From Orychophragmus violaceus (lineage: Eukaryota; Streptophyta; Magnoliopsida; Brassicales; Brassicaceae), in assembly GCA_030180135.1 (NCBI GenBank), contig CM058233.1:29359615-29423614 (forward strand): 64,000 bases of DNA, written 5' to 3'. This document shows positions 32,824 to 43,059 of this stretch, one piece after another. The notes beneath the pieces are model-generated. The model ran no database searches, had not been told where the DNA came from, and worked only from the letters and a program-made list of their open reading frames with translations. The first letter of the stretch is position 1. The number at the start of each line of letters is the position of its first letter. The position numbers and the translations under genes are program-made.

Positions 32824-34990
32824 ATGTCGACGGTCAACATCCCAGTCAACCAAACCGGGACAACGAGCACACGCAAAGGCGCTAAACCGACGATGACCAT
32901 CGTACAAGTCCCCGCTCAAGACCAGCAGTATACTCTTTCTCTCATAAGGACTCTGATGGCACAGATCGACGAGCTAACACGATGCAACAACGACCGCTTC
33001 GAACAACTCGCAAATGCCTAGAACACGTGCCACGAGCAGATTGACAACCTTCAAACGACCGAACAACGAGCACCTCGAAACATGGAAGCTTTCGTTGATA
33101 CCTTACCAAACACAACCATCGGGCCAGGCGAACGACCAACCATACCCCGACTAACGTCGGCACACGAGTCCGAAGCACACCAAATACCATCCACCGAGCT
33201 ACCACAACACGAAGAAGAACCGGGCAGCGACAGCAAAATCGGGCTTTTGAAGGCACAACTGGACATCATGACGTCAAGAGTCCACAAGGCAACCGGCTCG
33301 GCCCATGAGATCGACATAGTCTTAAAAGAAACACAAAACACACCGTTCACAAGCAAAATAACGGGAACACCAGTCCGACATCAAGGAAAAATCAAACTGC
33401 CCACGTACGATGGCAGCTCGGATCCGCGGCAATACCTGACAGCTTTCAGCATCGCGATGAGACAGACTCAATTCCTTCCTGAGGAGCGCGACGCCGGTTT
33501 TTTGCCAGCTCTTTGTCGAAAACCTCAGCGGCACCGCCCTCAACTGGTTCTCGCGGCTGGAAGCGCATTCCATTGACAGCTATCAGCAATTAACAACCAC
33601 TTTCCTCAAGAACTACTCAATGTTCATTCAGGAAGGACCATCAAGCGCTGACCTCTGGTCGATCAACCAAGGACAAAGCGAATCCCTGACGTCATACATC
33701 GATAGGTTCAAAGCCGTTGTTTCGAAAATCTCGGTGACCGACAGTGAGGGACTACCCGCGTTACGGAACGGACTCTGGTACGAATCACTATTTTGCAGCG
33801 AGTTAGCCCTGAATAAATGACAAAATCTCGAAGACGCCCTCCATCGGGCCGCCATCTTCGTCGAAATAAAGGAGGAAAGGGAACTACTCACCAAAAAATT
33901 TGGGACAGCAAAACTCGCAAAGGAGAAGGAATCGACGCAAGAATATGTCGAACCACGCCAACACTACAATCAAGAATACAAGAACTCGAAGAAGGAAGGC
34001 AAGAAAGCGGCGACCTACTTTGCTGGCAAGCACGATCTGCAGGGCGCAGACACAGGAGATAAGGACATGCCTTTCTGCACATACCATCAAAGATCAGGAC
34101 ATGACACCGACAAATGTCGTCACCTGCAAAACCTTCTCCTCGGAGAATACCAAAGGGGAGACACGAACATAACAAATCGAAACGTACAAACAATTCCAAC
34201 CGAAAAAGAAGCAACAGACGACGGCGGACAGGTCCGGCTCGTCAGAGGAAAGAACAAAAGGTCCGGGGGCGCACAACGAGCCGAGCAAGATGATGCCGAC
34301 GCAGAGTCACACAAGCGAGCTCAAAGCGGCAAAGAAGCAGGAAATACCCCACCAAGAAGACGCATCAACATGATATTTGAAGGATTCCCTAGTCACGACA
34401 ACTCAACAGATCCTGCAAGGACCATTGATCAGGAAGAAAGCGCGGAACCAGAGAGAGACCACGCCAGCAAAACAAAAGACGAAGACAAAATTTCCTTCGC
34501 CACCGAGAACGGAGAAGAACCGGGCAAGCCGAGCCATGACCTACTCGTTATCAAACTCCGAATAAATAAACACAGAATCGGTAGGACCCTGGTTGACACC
34601 GGAAGCTCGGTTAATCTTATCTTCAAAAGGACTTTGCAGGAAATGAAGCTTGATAGGCACATGGTAAGAAGGCCAAAGAGAACGCTCACTAGCTTCAGCA
34701 GCGAAACGACTACAGTAATCGAAACAATCCTACTACCAGTGCATGCCGGACAAGTCACCCATACCACCACCTTCCTCGTCATAGACCGACAAGCGACGTA
34801 CGACACAATACTAGGAACCCTGTGGATCCACGCAATGAAAGCAGTCGCCTCAACCTACCATCGGTGCATAAAATTCCCGACCTCACAAGGAACCCACACA
34901 ATCTGGGGAGAAGAGAAGAAAAAAAGAACCGACCTCGCAGACAAAAATAAAACACAAACAGCACAAAGCAGCACGCAAGGTCCGACATAA
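32824..34990 (+). pseudogene. E gag-protease (frameshifted)
   Basis: The frame starts at the ATG at 32824 (MSTVNIPVNQ) and has a TAG at 33019. It runs on to about 33500, then needs a +1 shift to continue into the Ty3 gag core (ALNWFSRLEAHSIDSYQQL) to 33817, where a TGA follows. The same frame then runs 33821-34990. A knuckle-like FCTYHQRSGHDTDKC is at about 34070. The aspartic protease motif LVDTGSSVNLIF is at about 34590, followed by ILGTLWI, the usual flap/C-terminal protease segment. The frame ends 60 codons later without RT. The layout matches Ty3 gag (Retrotrans_gag) plus retropepsin. The gag is broken by two stops and one frameshift. Pol absence is a deletion in the lineage or in this copy. 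Confidence 0.88.
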
Positions 34991-36102
34991 CCAAACAAGG
35001 AAACGGTCCCAAAGAAGGCAGCAACTCAGGATCCAAGCTCGTAGATAAGATCCTCTATCGTTCTTATATATATATCCGCAAAACCCTCTGTAACAACGAA
35101 AGAACTACACTCGACTTGATCTCTCATTTGAGAGTACGTAGGCCGCCTTTACAAGGCCTAGTCACCCCTCTACTTCAAAATTAAAGCATGTTTTCTATCG
35201 GGAACATACTCGGATTGCCTGAAATATTAACATCGACATTCTGGCCAAATGATCGATATAACTAAAACGCGTCCCATGGCGCAGTGGCATCGCGCCACGT
35301 TGTCGGTTTCGACAACACCCAAGCTAGGGCCAGACCCGCACAAGTCCTCGGGATAGATTGATTAAGCTGAACCTCCTTCGCACAATGCAATTCAGAGACT
35401 TCATAGGATAAGCCGGGCACGTACTCGCACTTAAAACCTAACAAATGACAGGATAAGCCGGGCCCAAGCCCGCACGTATAAACATTTGTATGTAAGGCGA
35501 AGGCAGCTTCGTACTTAAAAACCACAAAGAGGACAAGTCAAAGAATGAATTTTCCCTCGACCATGTTCGCGAAATTCGAGCAGAACCATCACACCAAAAC
35601 ACAACAACAATAAAAAAGGAGAGAAGTCGAGCCAGCAACAAGCTCGACCCTGCCCGTATCTACGAACGTAAACACAAAGGAACGACCGCAAACACCAAAA
35701 CCGAGCACAACCCCGCACAAAAAAAGAGAGGAAGATGGGAAATAAAGTAAAGCAAGAATCAGCACCAGCAAAACCAAAAACCAAAGGCCCGTACCCCGGA
35801 CAAAGCAAGGCTCAAGTCAGTACGCTTCTGCAGAAAATTAAGAGCAAAATCATCCAAAAACCAAGCGACATCACCGTTCCCGCACTTCGCTCAAAAAAAA
35901 AAACCGAGGAAACACCTCGCGAGTTCACGCATGATCGTCAGAAACCCCGGACAAAAAGAACACTACGCAAATTGCCAAAAGCAGAAAAACAACGTGATAT
36001 ACATCAAGCTCGAATCTTTTCCTCTTGCTACAGAAAGCAAACAAAAAATACCAAGTCTAAACACAACGGCGAACAATCCAAAAGTCAAACACAATGGAAA
36101 AC
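34991..36102. other. E internal spacer, no gene recognised
   Basis: About 1.1 kb, A- and C-rich on the plus strand, between the protease ORF and the antisense ORF, where pol would be expected or follow. It holds two related segments near 35400-35490 (GATAAGCCGGGC, GCCCGCACG). ORFs here, for example 35735-36397 (+), are low-complexity Lys/Thr-rich and not supported. Confidence 0.6.
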
Positions 36103-37876
36103 TCATTTACAAAAAAAAACACACACACAAGATACTAAGTATTTTGGAAATCCCCAGAGCTCGCAAACCAGAAGCCACCTCGGGAGTAATAAGCACGGTG
36201 TTCGACCCATAAGGAAACTCGACCAGCTCTTCGGAATATACGTCTTCATAGCCACGATCGTTGTCATAAAGAAAGAGCCATTCCCAAGATCCGGAACCGA
36301 CAAAGCGAGCAGCTCAGCCCGCAACTGGGCGTTGTACTCCTTAAGTCGCTCAAGACGAGGAGAAGGAACTTCAGTCCCTTCTTCCACAAGGAGCTGAAAA
36401 GCACCCAGCACGGCGACAGTCTAATGTATCTCCAACAACCTACTCGTCGCCAGGGCGTCATCTTTCTTCTCAACACTGATATTATAAGCACGCTCAGAAG
36501 CCTTCTCATGCATCCTCCGCCTCTCAAGAAGAACAACTTCCTCACTCGAAAAACGCAGTCAATCACGCTCGGACTTGAGGGCCTTGACCTCATCTCTCAG
36601 GTAACAAATCAGCTTCTCGCTCCGATCCTCGGACTCCCGCCTCTCTTTCTCAAGACCAAGAATCCGAGCCTTGAGCTCGACGTTTGCAACTTTGACTCCG
36701 GAAAGCTTCCTCTGAATACCTTCAGGACCATGCAAGGACCACCGCAAGTTCGCAACTTCCTTCTTAAGCTCTTCCTCTCTGGCCTTGGACCCCCTGAGCT
36801 CCGCCGCATAAGAGTCACTGAGATAATTAAGATTGGCAAAGGCCTGGCAAAACCAAAGGAAACACAATGGTGTAAGCAGAAACACCCTCAAAAAGCATAT
36901 AGAATAAGGTCAGCAAAGACGCTCACCATCGCGAAATGATGACTCATGTCCTGCTGGGTCTTGGCTTCGAACAACTGGTTGACAGGAACCAAGTTAGGAC
37001 GAGGTTTCAGCGATAGATGACGAAAGAGATTCATACAAGAAATCCTGTCATGGATGATCAAGTCGGGACCATTATGGCGAAAATCGAACAAACCATCTAA
37101 AGCCTTCAAACCCTTCGCCACCTTCGAGCTACCAATCACCAACAAACCATCCCCCGTCGACAACCCCTTCGCCTGACGCTTCGCAGCACGGGCAAGAGCC
37201 ATCCGAACATCCGGATCGACATAATCTCCTAAGAGATTCAACTCCGCAGTAGACGCATCTTCGATTCCGATCTACGCCTTTTCCGCCCAAACGGTTATTA
37301 CCCCCACTAGAACCAAGATCATCACTCGTCTCCTCGAAAGGACCAGCGTGGCCAAGAGACAACCCCTCTTCAACACCAACATCGTCCCTATCAGAGAAGG
37401 ACGACTCTTCCTCAACCACCAATAATATCTCCATCAGCGAGAGACAAATCCCTCATACAATCAATATCACCCCTTACATAAAGAGACAACTCTCCCTCGA
37501 TACCAGCATTGCTTCCTCCAGCAGGGGATGATTCTTTTTTTAACGTCAACGCCGCTTCTTTTGACACCAGCACCACCTTCGTCACCACCAATCCCGTCTC
37601 CCTCGTCATCAAGTATGGTGGTATTAGCAGTATGACCGTCATATGAGCCATCTCTCCTCCCTCAGGCCGGCTCAAAAGCACCAACGGTTCCTCGGCCGTC
37701 CGGACAACCGGCTGGATATCACAGACATCTTCAATCGATTCCCGAACCGGAGGAGCGCTCACAATGGAAGCAAGAACTCTTTGGATATAATCCGGCAACA
37801 CGGTATCCCTCCAACTCATCTCTCGACGACTCCAAACTAGAAGGAAATAAAGACAAGATAAAAAGAGAAATCCCAA
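36103..37876 (-). pseudogene. E antisense ORF (coiled-coil, 'gypsy transposon' type) with an intron
   Basis: On the minus strand, several blocks of one protein can be followed. 37876-37412 is acidic, with IQRVLASIVSAPP. 37434-37240 is Ser/Gly/Asp-rich and 37256-36927 is ASTAELNLLGDYV...FDFRHNGPDLIIHD. After a canonical 83-nt GT-AG intron (36926-36844: AM/GTGAGC ... TTGCCAG/AFAN) a long coiled coil follows (LKKEVANLR, GLEKERRESEDRSEKL) to about 36260. A frameshift is seen near 37270 and a stop near 36420. Antisense ORFs of this type are known from Tat-lineage plant Ty3 elements and the 'putative gypsy type transposon' family; function is unknown. The intron shows it was once transcribed and spliced opposite to gag. 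Confidence 0.7.
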
Positions 37877-38131
37877 ACAAAGGCCCCGAGAAAACGCACT
37901 CCCCGAGCATGATCTGACTTACCGAAAGAAAGATTTTTCTTTCACACGAAGAATCGCGTCTTTCAAAGCCACGCCTTTTCGCTTCCCTAAGGGCAAAACG
38001 AACTCCAGTAAAGCGGACAAGAATGGTTAGAGAAAAGTTGACTAAGCAAGATTTCCGCCTGACTTAAATGCTCGAAGAAATTCGCCGAACTCAGCACCGC
38101 AGCTCGACGAACTGGGGGGGGGGGGACTAAT

Positions 38132-38534
38132 TGTTGGATATGGGTTTAGCACCCATCCAAAACCCATTGGAAATCTTGCTAAATCAATCACACTTCATGT
38201 CAGCTCACGAAGACAAGCCCGCTAAGGAGTCAACAGCCCAAAGACAAGTCAGCGCACAAGCACTATAAATAGGACCCTTCACTCTTCATTTTAGAGACAT
38301 TGTAATTTCCGAGAGTGCCAAACTACTTAAATAAAGCTCCGACCTCAAGAAATCTTTAGGGAGCATGTCATTAGACAGACTCCCACCTCGTACCATCCTG
38401 TTCACAGCTCGGCTTCGGCCTTAAAATCAATAAAGAACAGTTTCAACTTCACTTTTAATTTATATCTCACCTTGTAGTTCGGATATTCAGATCGCAGCCC
38501 GTAATATTGACTAGGTCGAATTTCCGTAACAACA
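38132..38534 (+). repeat. E 3' LTR
   Basis: 403 bp, same order as 32168-32569. Preceded by the G12 polypurine tract and ACTAAT. Many transitions relative to the 5' LTR, consistent with deamination. Confidence 0.88.
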
Positions 38535-40721
38535 TGAATGTCCAAACCCAATCCACGTTATGCTCTCCTTACTATAAAGTAAACTTCACCTGAACCAAAA
38601 ACCGTTACCTCAGCTCTTAAACACCCAGGATGGAATGGAGCAATGACTGAGGAAATTGAGTCCTTAAAAGAGACAAAAACTTACAGTCTAGTTCCTTCTT
38701 ATAGTCCGAATATGAATATTTTGGGATGCAAGTGGGTATTTAAGACCAAACTTAATGCTGATAGTTCTTGACAAACTTAAAGATCGTTTTGTGATAAACG
38801 GATTTGATCAAGAAGAGGGCATTTATTCCTTAGAGACATACAACCACGTGGTTAAGTCATGCACAATTAGAGCAATTCTTCATGTTGCAACATTCAATCA
38901 GTGGGATATTATACAGCTTGATGTCCGCAATGCCTTTCTACATGGAGAGCTCTCAGAAACTGTGTAAATGCATCAGCCTACTTGCTTAATTGATCCGCTT
39001 AATCCTGCTTATGTCTCCAAACTTAACAAATATATTTACGGATTGAAGCAAGCACCTAAAGAATGGTTTAGAAAGTTCAGTGATTGTCTACTTGCATTTG
39101 TTTTTTATGTAGTAAATGTGACCCTTCTCTGTTTGTTTATCAACAAAATGGTAATGTCTTTATCCTCTTGCTTTATGTGGACAAGATGAAACGTACTGGC
39201 GACAAAAAAAAATTAACAGTTGCTGGATTGCTGAGTCATGAGTTCATAATGAAAGATATGAGAAATTTACACCATTTTTAGGAATCCAAGCTCATTTTCA
39301 CTCTGAAAGGTTGTTTCTTAATCAAGAAAGTATGCAAAGGACTTTTTGCACATTGCTGGATTGTATAATATCTCTTCTATCCCAACACCTCTGCCTCTGC
39401 AACTCAACATAGATTTGTATTGAAATGTGGATTTGGGGACTTTAGGAAACGATATATAGATTTTATGTGAATCAAAGATGTTATAAAGACTGAATGTCGA
39501 AATGGAATTTATACAAAGAACATGTCGATTGTATACAAAGTGAGATCAAACTATTTTAGTCGAAGTGTTTATAATATTGTAACCTTGGAATTCTGGAATT
39601 GGAATCTTCAGATGACTTCCTAGATTTTTGTAGCTTCAATCTCTCTTCGTCCGTTGCGATCTTCTCGTTCGCATTATCCTCAACGTCCTGAGATCTTCAG
39701 AGATTGTTGCACCGGTATGTGACTTTTTCTTTATCTGACTCGAACTCTGCCAGATAAGACCGATTAACCACCTCTTTTGGGTTTGGGCTTTGGCGCTTTG
39801 TTACGTTTCCTGGGCCAGTTCGAGTTCGGCCATCTCTTGGGATTCTTCCTTTAGTGGGCTTCGTATTTCGTAAATTGGCCGGATATTATGGTACAAAATC
39901 CAGCACCAACAATATGCAGAGGACTTGTTGCACATTGCTGGAATGTTTCATTTCTCTTCTATCCCAACACCTATGCCTCTGCAAATCAACATGGTACCAA
40001 ATCAATTTGAACTGTTCTCTGAACCGACTTACTTTCATCGCTTGGCCGGTAAGTTGCAGTACTTGACTCTTACAAGGCTTGCCATCCAGTTTTCTATGAA
40101 TTACATTCGTCAAAATATGCATGCACCAATTATCTCTGAATTTCACATGTTGAAGCATATACTAAGGTATCTCTGAGGTAAAACAAACTTCAGGATTACA
40201 TTCAACATCAACAATGACTCAACTCTTCAAGCTTATAGCGACAATGATTGGGAAGGATGTTCTGATACAAGGCGATCTATATGTGGCTTCTGCACTTTCT
40301 TAGGATCAAACCTGATTTTTCTGATATGAAAAAAGAAGGAAAGTGTTTCAAGAAGTTCCACACAATCTTAATATTACACTCTTTCAAAAACTGCAGCTGA
40401 GATCACTTGGTTAAGAAATTTACTTTGTGATATTTGGGTTCCTCAAAGTTCAATTCATGAACTCTATTGTGATAACCTCTCTGTGGATTGTCTCTCTAGG
40501 AATCAGGCTATGCACAAATGATTTAAAAAGTTTGAAGTCGACTTTCATTATGTAGTAGAAAAGGTAGCACTAGTAACACTCATTGTTTATCACATCTCTT
40601 CAGCATATCAGTCAGCTGACATTTTCTCATATCTCTGCCCTTTCGAAGCTATGATGACTTGCGTTTCAAACTTGGTGTAGCTCATACACAAACAAAATGT
40701 TTGTGGGGGTGTGTAAATGCT
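38535..40721 (+). pseudogene. Copia D, RT and RNase H (degenerate, right part)
   Basis: D continues after E with SKPNPRYAL (38540) and HPGWNGAMTEEIESL (38625). RT pieces follow: LGCKWVFKTK (38722), WDIIQLDVRNAFLHGELSE (38900), IYGLKQAPKEWF (39034) and LLYVD (39160). Conserved RNase H-proximal segments include FHRLAGKLQYLTLTRLAIQF (about 40030) and DWEGCSDTRRSICGFC (about 40248). Stops and frameshifts are frequent. An 82-bp segment is present twice (39332-39411 and 39914-39993), with about 500 bp of unrelated sequence between. A purine run (TGTGGGGGTGTG, about 40710) may be the polypurine tract, so D's 3' LTR could begin near 40720; this is unverified. Confidence 0.85.
39412..39913. other. Foreign insert inside copia D
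   Basis: About 500 bp unrelated to copia, between two copies of an 82-bp D segment. It includes CTTCGTCCGTTGCGATC and GAGATTGTTGCACCG/GTATGTG, which looks like a plant 5' UTR with a splice donor. No ORF is recognised. It could be a captured gene fragment or simply decayed repeat. Confidence 0.35.
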
Positions 40722-40980
40722 AAGTCTTCAAAGGCTTGGGTCCCGAAAGTGAAACAAGTTGAGGTCTAAGAAGAGGAAAGAGATGTGGGCTTGGAGAAGC
40801 CCAATGATGCTCACAAGCTGCCAACGGCGAAGTGAAACCTCGTATCGATCAACCGACTCGAGCAGTAGGTAGTTCATCAGATCGATAGTCTTTAGTTCCC
40901 TATTTTTTGTTCGTCTTTTTGAGTTAGTCTTCCTGTTGTGTCCACGTCAGACTATCTCCGACTCCGGTTCTACAGCTAGC
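40722..40980. other. Possible D 3' LTR remnant or spacer
   Basis: Sequence after the D coding end; no gene. TGTAAATGCTAAGTC at about 40720 could be an LTR start, but no partner LTR is visible. Confidence 0.3.
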
Positions 40981-42480
40981 ACTATGCTACCAGAAAGAAT
41001 GTCTAGAAGAAACTGCTCCCGTTGCAGTGGGAAGGCTCCTGCTGACTTGACGGCCTAAGCTAAATCGGGCCAGTTGGCAGCAATGCTTACCTAATCCCTT
41101 AGCTCGACTACTCCGTCGCTCCAAGCTATCAGCGAGGAGGAAGTGAAACAGGGGTTCTACTATGAGCTGGCTTACGCCTCTTCCCAGCAAGCCCTCCCGG
41201 GAGATCGTACAGGGTCCATCCACCCCAGCCAACTCGAATGGATCCAGGGGTTCGAACTGGTCCCGTTGTCTGACCTCGAGGCGAGGCGAAGATTCCTATG
41301 GATAGTGGTACAAATTTTAAACAGACCTCACCGGGTTCCTCCTTATGCAAGGGCTTTACCTGGCGGTTCAAGCACAAAAGGAGTGTCTGATCGCCGATGA
41401 ACCTGTGGGGGGGGGGGTGGCGTTCCTCCTCAGACAATTTAAGCCGGCGGGGTTCCAGCTCCCTGTGGTCGGGACAGGGCGTCCGAGCAGGCTTACGTTG
41501 AAATGATGTCAGCCCATGGAAAGGTATTCTAAGGTTGATAAGATGTTTTTACTTTGATTAGTTTTTGGACGACCTCTGATCCGTGATTTTGTGCTACTCA
41601 TGCCCTTGAAGCGACCAACAAGTATTCCGCGCTCTTTGAACAGAGGTCGAAGGAAGTCCCCCACAGTGGAGAGCTAGATTAGATGCAGAAAGTCATCGAG
41701 GACCTCAACGTCAACCTCCTGGCTGCTAAGGCTTCGGAGGTGGCGCTCAACAGGCAGCTGGCTAAGTATAAGGAGGAGGAGGCCCGAATCATGCAGCTGG
41801 AGAACTCATAAGAGGTGGCGCTCAACAGGCAGCTGGCCAAGTATAAGGAGGAGGAGGCCCGAATCATACAGCTGGAGAACTCATAAGAGGACCTCATGAT
41901 CAAGCTCAGGATTGCCCCAAACTAGATGTTCGCGGCTCAGAAAGAGAGGCAGCTTTCCTTTGAATAAGCGAACCGTGATAGATAGGAGAAGGGCAAGGCT
42001 ATTGCTAGTTGCGACACTGCGGTTTGAGAGACGGTGAGGGCGGTGAAGGCAGTGAAGTGGGAGCTTGCCGAGGCGTACATGTCGATCCTCCAGCAGGTCA
42101 AAGAATTGGGACAAGAAGAAGACCGAGTTTGATATCGAGATTCCCTTGGAAGAGGCCATCGTGAACCTCGATCTCCTTGTTTCGATTGCTGGTGGAGGGT
42201 TCGACACTGCGGGTGAGATCGACAAGCTGGTTGCGAAGAAAGAAGAGAAGGAGGTCGAGCTGGTTGCTGCGACTGTCTCCGACTTCTCCATCGCTAAGCT
42301 GGTTCTCCCCACGGTCTCGGAAGATTCTGTGATGCTGATTGATCTTGACACTCAACTGCCAATGAACCTGGACCAGCATGGATCGAACCACCCTCAGGAG
42401 GCTGCTAGCGGATCGGTGCAAGGACCAAACTAAGGGGCGAAGGACCTGGATGGTGGCGAGAAGATGGACGAGTGAGGCTG
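40981..42480 (+). pseudogene. F: decayed coiled-coil ORF of Ty3 accessory type
   Basis: Plus-strand fragments read YYELAYASSQQALPGD and LVPLSDLEARRRFLW (41155-41310). Then comes a Lys/Glu/Ala-rich coiled coil with LLAAKASEVALNRQLAKY (41711-41900), and a C-terminal acidic segment NLDLLVSIAGGGFDTAGE (42157-42213), open to 42433. Several TAG/TAA/TGA codons break it. Composition and layout recall the antisense accessory ORF of E, but without clear sequence identity. If so, its host Ty3 element would lie on the minus strand. A poly-G run at 41407-41417 interrupts the frame. Assignment is tentative. Confidence 0.4.
41737..41886 (+). repeat. Tandem duplication 2 x 75 bp in F
   Basis: Units 41737-41811 and 41812-41886 differ at two positions (GGCT/GGCC, ATG/ATA). 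Each encodes EVALNRQLAKYKEEEARI...LENS and ends in TAA, so the copied segment includes a stop. Confidence 0.95.
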
Positions 42481-43059
42481 AATCGTCACTCCTCTCCTTC
42501 TTAAGTCCATGTTTAAATTAATATCCTTTTTAAGTTCTGTGTTTCCCGAAAGAGCTTTTAATTTCGAACTCTTTTGCCCACAGAGGCCTTTATCTTTTTT
42601 TTTTTGGGAACTTGGTGTTTGCCCGAGAGGGATTTTACTTTTATCCTTTTAGTTTAACCGAAAATGATTAAGTAAGATAAACAAATTTGACTAACCAAGT
42701 TATCGATCAATCAAACTTCGATTAACTTTGATCGAAATCTCTTGCGTTTGTTTAAGAGAGCTCATCTGATCGAACATTTCACGCGAAGTCTCATTTCGTC
42801 AAAAGATCGAAGCATTTTTTTCAGCGAGTATAATATCTCGATTTGACTTATTCGATGTGACGATTTGACTTTGATAATGTTTCTTTCTAAGACGAAAGTC
42901 TTTTTCTTACTGAGTTCGTTTAACGAAAGCTCATTCATGCTTGACCAAAGAAATTTTGATATTCAAAGGGTCAATCTCGAATTTAGCCAAGAATTTGACT
43001 AAGTTAAAGTTGGACGGTCGAGGGAGGGTTCATTCCCCCCAGTTATTCTAGTTTGTTAG
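42481..43059. other. AT-rich spacer, no gene seen
   Basis: About 580 bp, T- and A-rich with recurring TTGACT, TCGAT and CGAAAG words. No coding potential is recognised. It may be the non-coding end of the F element. Confidence 0.6.

Larger units (their letters stand above)
32168..38534 (+). mobile_element. E: Ty3/gypsy (Tat-like) element lacking pol
   Basis: LTRs are 32168-32569 and 38132-38534 (about 402 bp, roughly 26 differences by eye, so relatively old). The flanks are GGAAT (32163-32167) and TGAAT (38535-38539), a target duplication with one mismatch. Removing E rejoins copia D in a plausible frame (SKVG then SKPNPRYAL). It starts ATTGGCGCCTTCTATGGGG after the LTR, a primer-site type common in plant Tat-lineage Ty3 elements. 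It encodes gag and protease, has no RT/RNase H/integrase, and has an antisense ORF in its 3' half. A G-run (38114-38125) forms the polypurine tract. Confidence 0.88.

Noticed and set aside
33628..34314. Several minus-strand ORFs opposite E gag-protease
   Set aside because: Shadows of the plus-strand gag/protease frame, which shows Ty3 gag and DTGSS motifs.
35735..36397. 220-codon Lys/Thr-rich plus-strand ORF in E
   Set aside because: Low complexity, overlaps the antisense coiled-coil ORF, no recognisable domain.
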